DNA of 64,000 nt from Mycobacterium gordonae. Its GTDB lineage: Bacteria > Actinomycetota > Actinomycetes > Mycobacteriales > Mycobacteriaceae. The stretch lies in NCBI RefSeq assembly GCF_002101675.1, contig NZ_LQOY01000032.1, positions 28,633 to 92,632 of the forward strand. Reading direction: 5' to 3'. Shown here piece after piece: positions 36,281 to 44,573 of the stretch. A program made the position numbers and the translations under genes. Every line of letters begins with the position of its first letter. Position 1 is the stretch's first letter. Below the pieces are notes generated by a model. That model worked only from the letters and a program-made list of their open reading frames with translations. It made no database searches and was not told the DNA's origin.

Positions 36281-37374
36281 GCCCCGAACCCGCGTTTGCG
36301 TTGACCGGCCCCCGGGGGACGCTGGTCGCCGAGCGGGCCCGCCACTACTACCCCGACATCCCGTCTGCGCAAGCCGCGTTGCGCTCGGGAGCGGCACCAA
36401 TAGTGCTGGGCGCGTTGCCTTTCGACATGGGCAGACCGGCTGCACTGTTTGCCCCGGATGCGGTGCGGCGCCTCGACGCACTGCCCGACTGGCCCACCGG
36501 CCCGCTGCCGGCGGTACGCATCCACTCCGCTGTGCCCTCCAGCGGCGAACATCGCGAGCGCATCAGCCGCGCCCGCGAACAGCTTGCCGCGCCGGACAAT
36601 GCGCTTCGCAAGGTGGTACTGGCCCGGGCGTTGCGGCTGTCCGCCGATGCCGCCCTGGACGGTCGTGTCCTGCTGCGGCGGCTGGTCGACGCCGACCCGA
36701 CGGCATACGGTTTTCTCGCCGAACTGAGCGCCGCAGGCACGGAGTACGCCGGGACGGCACTGGTGGGCGCCAGCCCGGAACTACTGGTCGCCAGATCCGG
36801 TGGACAGGTCGTGTGTCGGCCGTTCGCGGGTTCCGCTCCCCGCTCGGACGACCCCGACACCGATGCGGCCAACGGCGCCGCGCTGGCCGGATCCGACAAG
36901 AACCGGCACGAGCATCAACTGGTCATCGACACCATGCGTGCCGCGCTCGAGCCGCTGTGCGACGACCTGACGATCGCCGCCGAACCGCAACTGAGCCGCA
37001 CCGCCGCGGTCTGGCATCTGTGCACTCCGATCGTCGGCCACCTCAGCAATAGTTCAACCAGCGCAATCGATCTGGCGCTGGCACTGCATCCCACGCCGGC
37101 GGTGGGCGGCGTGCCGACCCGGCAGGCCGGCGAATTGATCGCCGAACTGGAAGGCGACCGCGGCTTCTACGCCGGGGCGGTGGGCTGGTGTGACGCACGC
37201 GGCGACGGTTACTGGGTGGTGTCGATCCGGTGCGCGGAATTGTCGGCCGACCGCCTGACGGCACTGGCCCACGCCGGTGGCGGGATCGTCGCAGAATCCG
37301 ATCCCGACGACGAAGTCGCGGAAACCACAACGAAATTCGCGACGATACTGAGGGCCCTGGGAGTGCAGCAGTGA
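36277..37374 (+). CDS. entC: Isochorismate synthase
   Basis: A 365-residue chorismate-utilising enzyme. LRKVVLARALRL, TALVGASPELLVARSGGQVV and CRPFAGSAPR are the family core. HPTPAVGGVPTRQAGELI and DRGFYAGAVGWCD hold metal- and chorismate-binding residues. It converts chorismate to isochorismate for salicylate/siderophore or menaquinone synthesis. The start is GTG in a GTGA overlap with the upstream phosphatase gene, and its own stop overlaps the next gene in the same way. Confidence 0.9.
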   Translation: MSPEPAFALTGPRGTLVAERARHYYPDIPSAQAALRSGAAPIVLGALPFDMGRPAALFAPDAVRRLDALPDWPTGPLPAVRIHSAVPSSGEHRERISRAREQLAAPDNALRKVVLARALRLSADAALDGRVLLRRLVDADPTAYGFLAELSAAGTEYAGTALVGASPELLVARSGGQVVCRPFAGSAPRSDDPDTDAANGAALAGSDKNRHEHQLVIDTMRAALEPLCDDLTIAAEPQLSRTAAVWHLCTPIVGHLSNSSTSAIDLALALHPTPAVGGVPTRQAGELIAELEGDRGFYAGAVGWCDARGDGYWVVSIRCAELSADRLTALAHAGGGIVAESDPDDEVAETTTKFATILRALGVQQ

Positions 37375-37853
37375 GAGAGCAGATCCGCCGAGCCGCGCCG
37401 GCCGACGTTGCCGACATCACCGCCATGATTCACGAGCTCGCCGAGTTCGAGCACGCCGCCGACGAGTGCACCGTCACCGAAAACCAAATAACCGCAGCAC
37501 TTTTCGGCGAATCGCCGACGGTGCACGGGCATGTCGCCGAAAGCGGCGGCCAGATCGCGGCCATGGCGCTGTGGTTCCTGAACTTCTCCACCTGGGACGG
37601 CGTGGCGGGCATCTACCTGGAGGACCTCTACGTGCGGCCGCGCTTTCGCCGTCGCGGCCTGGCCCGCGGACTGCTGGCGGTCCTGGCCGGCGAATGCATT
37701 CGCAACGGCTACAGCCGGCTGTCGTGGGCGGTGCTCAACTGGAACACCGACGCGATCGCACTCTACGACGGCGTCGGCGGGCAGCCGCAGACCGAGTGGA
37801 CCAGCTACCGGGTGTCGGGCCCGGAGCTGGCCGCGCTGGCCGGACCGGGCTGA
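37371..37853 (+). CDS. GNAT-family N-acetyltransferase (Rv3216-like)
   Basis: A 160-residue GNAT protein. IYLEDLYVRPRFRRRGLARG contains the acetyl-CoA-binding R/Q-x-x-G-x-G/A loop, and WAVLNWNTDAIALYDGVGG is the C-terminal signature. Its closest relatives include diamine acetyltransferases (SSAT-like), judged by ITAMIHELAEFEH and NFSTWDGVAGIYLEDL. The start is GTG in a GTGA overlap with entC. The 3' end overlaps the convergent membrane-protein gene by 49 bases. Confidence 0.88.
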   Translation: MREQIRRAAPADVADITAMIHELAEFEHAADECTVTENQITAALFGESPTVHGHVAESGGQIAAMALWFLNFSTWDGVAGIYLEDLYVRPRFRRRGLARGLLAVLAGECIRNGYSRLSWAVLNWNTDAIALYDGVGGQPQTEWTSYRVSGPELAALAGPG

Positions 37854-38236
37854 TCGCGCCCCGCGGCCCAGCGCACCGACGGCCCGCTGAACAGCAGCCC
37901 CAGCGTGACCAGTGCCACCAGCGCGACGGGGGTGCCGAACACCGGCCGATGCGACCCGACCGCCAGATACCAGGCCACCGGCAACAGCAGCAACTGGGTG
38001 AACACCGCCAGTCCCCGGCCCCAGCGCTTGCCTTTCACCAGCGCGATCCCACCCGCAAGCACCCCGCCGCCGATCACCGCAAACCAGGCCGCCGTGCCCA
38101 GGCCGTTGACGACCTGCTGGTCAGCGCCGGCGAGGCCGCGTACCACCAGGATCGCGGCCACCACCAGCCCGGCGACTCCCTGAGCCGCGACGATGAAGCC
38201 GGCACGACGGACGGTGGAGGGTGCGGGAACGGTCAC
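37805..38236 (-). CDS. Integral membrane protein, four helices (Rv3217c-like)
   Basis: A 143-residue membrane protein with about four hydrophobic segments (for example AGLVVAAILVVRGLAG and WFAVIGGGVLAGGIALV) and short loops. No catalytic motif is visible. The C-terminal 15 residues are encoded over the end of the convergent acetyltransferase gene. M. tuberculosis has a similar gene at this place; its function is unknown. Downstream on the same strand lies the diguanylate cyclase, separated by 54 bases. Confidence 0.8.
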   Translation of the reverse strand: MTVPAPSTVRRAGFIVAAQGVAGLVVAAILVVRGLAGADQQVVNGLGTAAWFAVIGGGVLAGGIALVKGKRWGRGLAVFTQLLLLPVAWYLAVGSHRPVFGTPVALVALVTLGLLFSGPSVRWAAGRDQPGPASAASSGPDTR

Positions 38237-38290
38237 AGCGCCAGCGTAGTCAGGCTGCGCTGCGAGGGCTCAGATGCGTCCTGGTGGCCG

Positions 38291-39610
38291 TCACGGCCCA
38301 CAAGTACATCCGCCACCTTGTTGTTTCGCCTGGTACATGGCCTCGTCCGCACGTTGCAGAGCGTCACTGCCCAGTTGCCCAGGGGTGATCATGCTAACGC
38401 CGATCGTGACACTTCCCGGGGAGCGCGTTCGTACCCGCTCGACCAGCGTGCGGGCCAGCTTCTGAGCCTGCTCGGCGGAAGTGTGCGGCAGTAGGGCGGC
38501 GAATTCATCGCCGCCGATGCGGGCAAATACATCAGACAGGCGCAGCTGGCGGCCGATGATCTGGGCCACGTCCTTGATGTAGTTGTCTCCCGCTGCATGG
38601 CCGTACTGATCGTTGATCCGTTTGAGGCCGTCGAGGTCGATCATGAAGACCGCCGCCTCATCTTCGCAACCATGTCGACTGAGCAGCGCTCCATAACGGG
38701 CGAGTTCCTCGGCGAATCGCGCGCGGTTGAGCACTCCTGTCAGAGGATCGCGAGTTGCCTGCTGCCTGAGCAGTTCCTCGTCACGTTTGCGAGCGGAGAT
38801 GTCCTCAATGTGGGCGATGAAACACGACGGCTGACCCTCCGCGTCGCGCACCATCGAACCCGAGAGATGAACCCAGATGAGGTGTCCGTCCTTGGCGTAG
38901 TAGCGCTTATCCATTTGGTAGCAGCTGATCTCACCGTGCAGCAGCCGGGTCGCTTCTTGTAGGTCGCTGTCGAGATCACCTGGAAATGTGATGTCCTGAA
39001 ACGTCAATTGGGTCAATTCCTGCTCGGGGTATCCGGTGATCCGGCACAGCGCCTTGTTGACCCACCGGAAGCTGCCGTCGAGACCGACAACGGCAATACC
39101 GACTGGTGCGTCATCGAACACGGCCTTGAAGATTGTCTGGGTACCGCACTGAACAGCTCGAACCTCCGACACCGCGGTCATGTCGCGAATGAGTGCATGC
39201 AACACCACCTTCGACCCAGAGCGGACCGCAGTGACGACCACTTCGACGGGCACTTCGGTTCCGTCTTTCGCGTGCATCACCTGCGCAACGACGTTGCCGA
39301 CGACCGGTGATGGACCGGTTTGCACGTAGTCCAGCAGGTCCTGTAGCGCCCAACCGCTCTGCCCGCCATCAGGGACCGCCACGAGCTCTGCCAGCGGCTG
39401 CCCGACTGCTTCCTCCGCAGTCCAGCCCAACATCGCGGCCGCGGCGTCGTTCCACTCCAGCACGTGACCGTTCGAATCCAGACCAACGTAGGCATCCAAT
39501 AAGGAACTCAGCGTCTGGCGATCCCGGCCGTCTGCCCCTCGGGCATCGTCGGCGTTAGAAAAAGTGATGGCCATTGACCCGGTGGCAGGTTGGTGTTGCC
39601 GGAACTGCAT
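38291..39610 (-). CDS. PAS-PAS-GGDEF diguanylate cyclase
   Basis: A 439-residue signalling protein. Two PAS domains (about 30-145, LDAYVGLDSNGHVLEWNDAA; and about 150-275, VFDDAPVGIAVVGLDGSFRW with a PAC segment) precede a GGDEF domain. DPLTGVLNRARF, the intact RIGGDEFAALL and the late ADEAMYQAK are present, so c-di-GMP synthesis is expected. No RxxD inhibitory site is seen before GGDEF. ATG 39610 is chosen because GGAGGG lies 9 bases upstream; longer frames lack a site. I do not recall this gene at this locus in M. tuberculosis. Confidence 0.9.
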   Translation of the reverse strand: MQFRQHQPATGSMAITFSNADDARGADGRDRQTLSSLLDAYVGLDSNGHVLEWNDAAAAMLGWTAEEAVGQPLAELVAVPDGGQSGWALQDLLDYVQTGPSPVVGNVVAQVMHAKDGTEVPVEVVVTAVRSGSKVVLHALIRDMTAVSEVRAVQCGTQTIFKAVFDDAPVGIAVVGLDGSFRWVNKALCRITGYPEQELTQLTFQDITFPGDLDSDLQEATRLLHGEISCYQMDKRYYAKDGHLIWVHLSGSMVRDAEGQPSCFIAHIEDISARKRDEELLRQQATRDPLTGVLNRARFAEELARYGALLSRHGCEDEAAVFMIDLDGLKRINDQYGHAAGDNYIKDVAQIIGRQLRLSDVFARIGGDEFAALLPHTSAEQAQKLARTLVERVRTRSPGSVTIGVSMITPGQLGSDALQRADEAMYQAKQQGGGCTCGP

Positions 39611-39732
39611 CCATGCATTCCCTCCAATCGCCACAGGACCATAAGGCGACATACCGGTGGCGCGCCGGTCCATTGAGTGAGTATCGCGCGCGAACACCGA
39701 ATCCGGTGTCGAACGAGCCCAATGGAGTTGTG

Positions 39733-39835
39733 CGCGCTTCTCCTCAGCGGGCCCTTCTGGCCCGCATCGTCGTCGCGCCCCACCTCAACCGCGCTTCTCC
39801 TCAGCGGGCCCTTCTGGCCCGCATCGTCGTCGCGC
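39733..39835. repeat. 57-bp-period tandem duplication with hairpin core
   Basis: Identical 46-bp copies at 39733-39778 and 39790-39835 are separated by 11 bases, giving a 57-bp period. Each copy contains the palindrome gcgggc-ccttctg-gcccgc. On the minus strand the period is 19 codons and reads DDDAGQKGPLRRS-like peptides. The repeat lies between the divergent diguanylate cyclase and diacylglycerol-kinase-like genes. It looks like a dispersed mycobacterial intergenic element. Confidence 0.8.
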
Positions 39836-39850
39836 ATAAGCTCAAACGTC

Positions 39851-40807
39851 ATGCGTGCCATGTTGATCGTCAATCCGATTGCCACCACCATCACGCCGAG
39901 CGCCCGTCAACTGGTGGCGCACGCCCTGGGCAGCCGTCTTGACCTCACCATCGAGCTGACCAACTACTCCGGTCACGCCGAAGAACTCGGCCGCAAGGCT
40001 GTCGCCGACGCGTTCGACCTGGTTGTCGTCCACGGTGGGGACGGAACGGTCAACCAGGTGGTCAACGGCATGCTCGGCCGGCCCGGCTCCGCCCCGTCCG
40101 GGCCGGTTCCGGCGCTGGGCATCATTCCCGGCGGCTCGGCCAATGTGCTGGCAAGGGCGTTGGGCATACCCCGGGACGCGTCCGGCGCGACCGACCAACT
40201 CATCGCGCTGCTCAACGCCTATGAACGCGACCACCAGTGGCGCCGCATCAGCCTGATCGACTGCGGTGAGATATACGCGCTGGTCAACGCCGGCATGGGA
40301 GTGGACGCCGAGGTGGTCCAGGCGGTCGAAGAGGAGCGCAGGAAGGGCCACAAGATCACCCCGGTGCGCTACTGGCGGGTGGCCACGCCCGTCTCGGTGC
40401 GGTTCAGCCGCCGCGAGCCCAACCTGGTCCTGGAGCGGCCGGGCCACCAGCCCGTTTCGGGCGTGCACTTCGTCTGGGTGTCCAACACGAACCCGTGGAC
40501 CTACAGCGACGACCGCCCTATGGTCACCAACCCGGGCTGTAGCTTCGAGTCGGGCCTCGGCCTGTTCGCGCTCACCAGCATGAAGTTGATCCCCACCCTG
40601 CGACTGCTGCGCCAGCTGCTGGCCAAGCGACCGAAGCTGGAAGCCGAGCAGCTCATCCGCGACGACGACATCAGCCACGTCCGGGTCAGCACCATGGCCG
40701 GCCCGTCCGCCTGCCAGTACGACGGTGAATACCTCGGGCTGCGCGAAACCATGACGTTTCGGGCCGTTCCGGCCGCCCTCGCGGTAGTTGCACCACCGGG
40801 TAAATAG
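39851..40807 (+). CDS. Diacylglycerol-kinase/YegS-family lipid kinase (Rv3218-like)
   Basis: A 318-residue lipid-kinase fold protein. It has MLIVNPIATTITP at the start, the nucleotide motif VVVHGGDGTVNQVVNGM, PGGSANVLARALGIP and a C-terminal QYDGEYLGLRETM acidic pocket segment. Family members phosphorylate diacylglycerol, sphingosine or phosphatidylglycerol-type lipids. ATG 39851 (MRAMLIV) is chosen since the conserved domain starts there; upstream frames run through the tandem repeat. It is followed by the whiB1 promoter region. Confidence 0.88.
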   Translation: MRAMLIVNPIATTITPSARQLVAHALGSRLDLTIELTNYSGHAEELGRKAVADAFDLVVVHGGDGTVNQVVNGMLGRPGSAPSGPVPALGIIPGGSANVLARALGIPRDASGATDQLIALLNAYERDHQWRRISLIDCGEIYALVNAGMGVDAEVVQAVEEERRKGHKITPVRYWRVATPVSVRFSRREPNLVLERPGHQPVSGVHFVWVSNTNPWTYSDDRPMVTNPGCSFESGLGLFALTSMKLIPTLRLLRQLLAKRPKLEAEQLIRDDDISHVRVSTMAGPSACQYDGEYLGLRETMTFRAVPAALAVVAPPGK

Positions 40808-40919
40808 CGCTCTGAGCTGGGCAAACCGAACCTGTGACAAGCCCGCGACAAAACTGTGGGGCGAAATTTGCAAGGTAGTGTAGTACAACGGAGTAAGGGC
40901 TTGTGTAAGAGTCCGTTGA

Positions 40920-40935
40920 AGTGAGATACCCCACG
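40920..40935 (+). promoter_or_regulatory. CRP-type operator upstream of whiB1
   Basis: AGTGAGATACCCCACG differs by one base from the CRP (Rv3676) site I recall upstream of M. tuberculosis whiB1. A consensus-like TTGACA follows at 40952-40957, but a matching -10 is not clear. The whole 289-bp upstream region (40808-41096) is otherwise gene-free. Confidence 0.6.
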
Positions 40936-41096
40936 GGCCCGCGTAACACTATTGACATCTGTTGAGCCTGTGAAACGATCAAAAGGTTGCATGCAGAAAT
41001 ATGCAGAGGTACGGAAACCTTTCTTGAGCACGCTCAACAGCCAAGAAGAAAAATGCCCGTGCGCAGTGCTGCGCACTTAGTGAGGAGTAGCAACTA

Positions 41097-41351
41097 ATGG
41101 ATTGGCGCCACAGGGCGGTCTGCCGTGACGAGGATCCGGAGCTGTTCTTCCCGGTTGGGAACAGCGGCCCGGCACTCGCGCAGATCGCTGACGCGAAACT
41201 GGTCTGTAATCGGTGCCCGGTGACCACAGAGTGTCTCGGATGGGCTCTGAACACTGGTCAGGACTCGGGCGTCTGGGGTGGGATGAGCGAAGACGAGCGG
41301 CGCGCACTCAAGCGTCGCAACGCCCGGACGAAGGCCCGAAGCGGAGTCTGA
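41097..41351 (+). CDS. whiB1: WhiB1 iron-sulfur transcription regulator
   Basis: An 84-residue WhiB protein. Cluster ligands are C9, C37, C40 and C46. GVWGG precedes a basic C-terminal region (KRRNARTKARSG). WhiB1 holds a nitric-oxide-sensitive 4Fe-4S cluster, binds the primary sigma factor and is essential in M. tuberculosis. GAGGAG lies 8 bases before the ATG. A strong hairpin terminator follows the gene. Confidence 0.97.
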   Translation: MDWRHRAVCRDEDPELFFPVGNSGPALAQIADAKLVCNRCPVTTECLGWALNTGQDSGVWGGMSEDERRALKRRNARTKARSGV

Positions 41352-41370
41352 CAACTCAGCTAAGTAGCTT

Positions 41371-41396
41371 TACGGCCCCGAGAAATCGGGGCCGTA
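41371..41396. terminator. Bidirectional intrinsic terminator between whiB1 and pdtaS
   Basis: Perfect 11-bp arms, tacggccccga and tcggggccgta, enclose a GAAA tetraloop. The stem lies 19 bases after the whiB1 stop and 9 before the convergent pdtaS stop. The GNRA loop and GC-rich stem make it the clearest terminator in the window. Confidence 0.85.
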
Positions 41397-41405
41397 TTGC
41401 TGCGC

Positions 41406-42908
41406 TCACACCAGCAATCGCCCCATCCGGCCGATCGGAACCCGCAACACCACATCGGTGCCACGATCGGGGCCTTCACGCATCCCCAGCGAACCGTCGA
41501 GCTCCGCGGACACCAGTGTCCGCACGATCTGCAGCCCCAGACTGTCGGATTTCTCCAGGCTGAACCCCTCGGGCAGGCCGCGGCCGTCGTCGTGCACCAC
41601 CACGTCCAGCCAGCGCGCCGAGCGTTCCGCGCGGATGGTCACCGACCCCCCGGCCGCCGACGGATCGAACGCGTGCTCAATGGCGTTCTGCACCAGTTCG
41701 GTGATCACCATGATCAGCGCGGTGGCCCGGTCGGAATCCAGCACACCGAGGTCACCCACCCGGTTGATCCGGATCGGCCGGTCGACCGACGCCACGTCGT
41801 TCATGATCGGCAGAATCCGGTCGATGACCTCGTCGAGGTTCACCTGCTCATCCACCGACATGGACAACGCGTCGTGGACCAGGGCAATCGACGACACCCG
41901 ACGCACCGACTCGATCAGGGCCTCGCGGCCCTCGGCGTTGACGGTGCGGCGGGCCTGCAGCCGCAGCAGCGCCGCCACCGTCTGCAGGTTGTTCTTCACC
42001 CGGTGGTGTATCTCACGGATGGTGGCGTCCTTGGAGATCAGCGCGCGGTCCCGCCGTTTGACCTCGGTGACGTCGCGAATCAGAATTGCCGCCCCGACGT
42101 TCTCCCCGTGGACCACCAGCGGCAGCGTCCGCAGCAGCACGGTGGCGCCGCCGGCGTCCACTTCCATGCGCATGCTCGACCCGCCGGCCAGCAGGTTGAG
42201 CACGTGTTCGGCGACCTCCTGAGCCTCGAACGGGTCTGAGATGAGCGGACGGGTGACCTTGATGAGGTTGTGGCCCTCCAGTTCGCTCGTCAGACCCATC
42301 CGGTGGTAGGCCGACAGCGCGTTGGGGCTCGCGTAGGCGACGATGCCCTCGACATCGAGGCGGATGAATCCGTCACCCGCGCGCGGCGTCGAGCGCGACA
42401 TGGCGACGTCGCCGACGTCGGGGAAGGTGCCCTCGGCGATCATGTGGAGCAGGTCGACCGCACATTCGCGGTATGCGGTCTCCAGGTGTCCGGACATGCG
42501 CTGCGCGGCCAGCTCGGTCTGGTGCTGGGTGAGCACCGCGACCACCTGGTCGCGGTAGCGAACCGGGGAAGCCGCGATGTTGGGGCCGGGCAGTTCCCAC
42601 GAATGATGTTCCGGCGCTTCGGTTTCCTGAATGGTGATCCCGGAGCTGAACGTTTCGGCGACGAGCGGCAACCGGTCAGCCGAGACGACGCTGCCCACGG
42701 CGTCGGTCTGCAGAACGGTGGGCGCGGTGTTGGGCCGGCACTGCGCCACGCACACCAGCATGCCGTCGTCGCGGTGCACCCACATCAGGTAGTCGGCGAA
42801 CGAGAGGTCGGCCAGCAGTTGCCACTCCCCCACCACGGCATGCAGGTGGTCGACGGCGTTGCCGGGCAGGACGGTGTGCTCGGCGAGCAGATTACCGAGG
42901 GTGGACAT
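41406..42908 (-). CDS. pdtaS: PdtaS sensor histidine kinase
   Basis: A 500-residue cytosolic histidine kinase. It has an N-terminal GAF-like domain (to about 150), a PAS domain (about 180-280) and a HisKA_2/HATPase pair. The H-box is IHHRVKNNLQTVAALLRLQ with the likely phosphorylated His at 302. ELVQNAIEHAF and VHDDGRGLPEG are the N and G1 boxes. PdtaS phosphorylates the RNA-binding antiterminator PdtaR, encoded elsewhere. It starts 22 bases after the TB7.3 gene, with which it is probably co-transcribed. Confidence 0.95.
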   Translation of the reverse strand: MSTLGNLLAEHTVLPGNAVDHLHAVVGEWQLLADLSFADYLMWVHRDDGMLVCVAQCRPNTAPTVLQTDAVGSVVSADRLPLVAETFSSGITIQETEAPEHHSWELPGPNIAASPVRYRDQVVAVLTQHQTELAAQRMSGHLETAYRECAVDLLHMIAEGTFPDVGDVAMSRSTPRAGDGFIRLDVEGIVAYASPNALSAYHRMGLTSELEGHNLIKVTRPLISDPFEAQEVAEHVLNLLAGGSSMRMEVDAGGATVLLRTLPLVVHGENVGAAILIRDVTEVKRRDRALISKDATIREIHHRVKNNLQTVAALLRLQARRTVNAEGREALIESVRRVSSIALVHDALSMSVDEQVNLDEVIDRILPIMNDVASVDRPIRINRVGDLGVLDSDRATALIMVITELVQNAIEHAFDPSAAGGSVTIRAERSARWLDVVVHDDGRGLPEGFSLEKSDSLGLQIVRTLVSAELDGSLGMREGPDRGTDVVLRVPIGRMGRLLV

Positions 42909-42930
42909 GCAGGTACGTGGCGCCCAACGG

Positions 42931-43146
42931 CTAGCTGATCACGGCAATGAGGTCGCCGGCCTGGATCACGTCCCCGACGGCCACACTCACCTGGCTGATG
43001 GTTCCGGCGACCTCAGCCAGGACGGGGATCTCCATTTTCATGGATTCCAGTAGCACCACGACGTCACCCTGGCCGATTTGGTCGCCTTCGGTGACCACGA
43101 CTTCAAGCACGCTGGCCACGATCTCGGCGCGGACCTCCTCGGACAT
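42931..43146 (-). CDS. Biotinyl carrier protein TB7.3
   Basis: A 71-residue free-standing biotin carrier. The biotin-accepting Lys is in ESMKMEIPV, within a single beta-barrel biotinyl/lipoyl domain. Similar small carriers serve acyl-CoA carboxylase complexes. Two further ATGs precede the chosen one (43149 and 43152); 43146 gives the length I recall for M. tuberculosis TB7.3. It lies immediately upstream of pdtaS and is divergent from the bL37 gene. Confidence 0.92.
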   Translation of the reverse strand: MSEEVRAEIVASVLEVVVTEGDQIGQGDVVVLLESMKMEIPVLAEVAGTISQVSVAVGDVIQAGDLIAVIS

Positions 43147-43299
43147 CATCACCCCACTCGTATCGGCCGGTTCTGCGTATATCGAACCATAAGGCCGGTG
43201 GGGGTGACCGCGCGCGGGCTAATGAGGGCGCGTCGCCGGCCGCATGAGACACTGGAAGGCAAACCGGCGACGATATTGAAGACGAAACGAGGTTCCATC

Positions 43300-43374
43300 A
43301 TGGCCAAGCGTGGCCGCAAGAAGCGTGACCGCAAGCACAGCAAGGCCAACCACGGCAAGCGCCCCAACGCTTAA
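43300..43374 (+). CDS. Ribosomal protein bL37 (24 residues)
   Basis: A 24-residue, very basic protein beginning MAKRGRKKRDRKHSK and ending KRPNA. It matches the mycobacterial large-subunit protein bL37 discovered by cryo-EM of mycobacterial ribosomes. GAGG lies 7 bases before the ATG. It converges on rshA with a 3-base gap. Its length places it below usual gene-calling limits. Confidence 0.9.
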   Translation: MAKRGRKKRDRKHSKANHGKRPNA

Positions 43375-43377
43375 CCG

Positions 43378-43677
43378 TCAGGACTGAAACTCGCCCCGGA
43401 CGATCGTGGTCCGGCGGATCTCGAGGCGCAGGCGCTCACGCAGGCTGTCCGGCGCCTTCTCCCCGCTGCATTTCGTTGCGATCAATGCTTTGAGACGCTC
43501 TTCTATGCCGTAGTGCTGGAAGCATCCCGGGCACGCCTCGAGGTGGCGGCGCAGGCTTTCCTTCTTCTCAGGGGTGCATTCCCCGTCGAGGAGCGTCCAT
43601 ACTTCCGCGATCACCTCGGCACAGCCGAAGGCGCCGTGGTCGTCGTGCTCGCTGGGCCGGCCGCAGGACTCACTCAT
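43378..43677 (-). CDS. rshA: Anti-sigma factor RshA (zinc-binding, redox-sensitive)
   Basis: A 99-residue ZAS-family anti-sigma factor. The zinc site HLEACPGC has H45, C49 and C52, the HxxxCxxC pattern that binds SigH when reduced and releases it upon disulfide formation. Two further Cys (C5, C19) precede it and C34 and C70 lie elsewhere. ATG overlaps the sigH stop by 4 nt (ATGA), giving coupled synthesis of sigma and anti-sigma factors. Confidence 0.94.
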   Translation of the reverse strand: MSESCGRPSEHDDHGAFGCAEVIAEVWTLLDGECTPEKKESLRRHLEACPGCFQHYGIEERLKALIATKCSGEKAPDSLRERLRLEIRRTTIVRGEFQS

Positions 43678-44318
43678 GACGACACCTCCTCGTGTGCCTG
43701 CTCGCCGCGGGTGAAGCCGCGATCCTTGGCCACGTCGGCAAGCAATTCTCGCAGCTGACGTCGGCCCCTGTGCAGCCGGGACATCACGGTGCCGATCGGC
43801 GTGCCCATGATCTCGGCGATCTCTTTATACGGAAAACCTTCGACGTCCGCGTAGTAAACCGCCATCCGGAACTCTTCCGGCAGCGCTTGCAGCGCCTCTT
43901 TGATCTCAGTGTCCGGCAGCGACTCAAGTGCCTCGACCTCCGCCGAGCGCAGTCCGGTTGAGGTGTGCTCCGCGTTGGCAGCCAGCTGCCAGTCGGTGAT
44001 CTCGTCGGTCGGATACTCCGACGGCTGCCGCTGCTTCTTGCGATAGCTGTTGATGTAGGTGTTGGTCAGGATGCGGTACAGCCACGCCTTGAGGTTGGTG
44101 CCCTCGCGGAACGAACGGAATCCGGCGTACGCCTTCACCATCGTCTCCTGCAGCAGGTCCTCGGCGTCGGCGGGGTTGCGCGTCATCCGCAGCGCGCCGC
44201 CGTAGAGCTGGTCGAGCAGTGGAATCGCGTCCCGCTCGAAGCGCGCCGTCAGTTCGGCGTCCGTCTCCTCGGCCAGGGCGGCACCGTCGAGCCCGGTCTC
44301 GCCATCGATGTCGGCCAT
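43674..44318 (-). CDS. sigH: ECF sigma factor SigH (oxidative and heat stress)
   Basis: A 214-residue ECF sigma factor in the short form. Region 2 includes [20 protein letters not shown] and the -10 recognition part [15 protein letters not shown]. Region 4 includes [17 protein letters not shown] and [18 protein letters not shown]. SigH controls thioredoxin, mycothiol and heat-shock genes. ATG 44318 (MADIDGETG) matches the start of the M. tuberculosis protein but has little ribosome-site character. The frame stays open upstream to a GTG at 44435 with an excellent site; see the extension entry. Confidence 0.94.
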   Translation of the reverse strand: MADIDGETGLDGAALAEETDAELTARFERDAIPLLDQLYGGALRMTRNPADAEDLLQETMVKAYAGFRSFREGTNLKAWLYRILTNTYINSYRKKQRQPSEYPTDEITDWQLAANAEHTSTGLRSAEVEALESLPDTEIKEALQALPEEFRMAVYYADVEGFPYKEIAEIMGTPIGTVMSRLHRGRRQLRELLADVAKDRGFTRGEQAHEEVSS

Positions 44319-44435
44319 CTTGATTAACTCGGTCCCTTCGGTTGCGGCGTCACCGGAGCGCGCAAACCACGCCGCCGGACTCGCAAGGAAGCGATCCAAC
44401 CGCTCCGCACCCAACAGGCTCGTCGCAGTTGACAC
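44319..44435 (-). other. Possible N-terminal extension of SigH (alternative start)
   Basis: A GTG at 44435 is preceded by AGGAGGGA with 5-base spacing, better than anything before the ATG at 44318. It would add 39 residues ([20 protein letters not shown] and on) to SigH. In Streptomyces, SigR has an unstable extended isoform made from an induced promoter, and similar behaviour has been described for mycobacterial SigH. This segment is the likely equivalent. Confidence 0.65.
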
Positions 44436-44493
44436 CGAACTCCCTCCTTCAATCTAAAGGCCGCCACCGACTCGTGCAGTCACCGCCTCACAT

Positions 44494-44520
44494 AACGGCA
44501 ATTTCCGGCGCCCTATTTCC
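44494..44520 (-). promoter_or_regulatory. Candidate SigH-type autoregulated promoter
   Basis: On the minus strand GGAAAT (44515-44520) is followed after 18 bases by GTT (44494-44496). This resembles the GGAAYA-N16-20-GTT pattern of SigH promoters. It would place a transcript start about 50 bases upstream of the GTG start and so drive the extended form. The -35 match is imperfect. Confidence 0.4.
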
Positions 44521-44573
44521 GGCCCGCGATCCCGCGGTACAGCCCGCCGGAATGTGGCGTTAATGTGACGGCC

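Noticed and set aside
39508..39894. Protein-like frame across the tandem repeat giving DDDAGQKGPLRRS peptides
   Set aside because: It crosses the divergent promoter region and its sequence is explained by the DNA repeat, not by protein selection.
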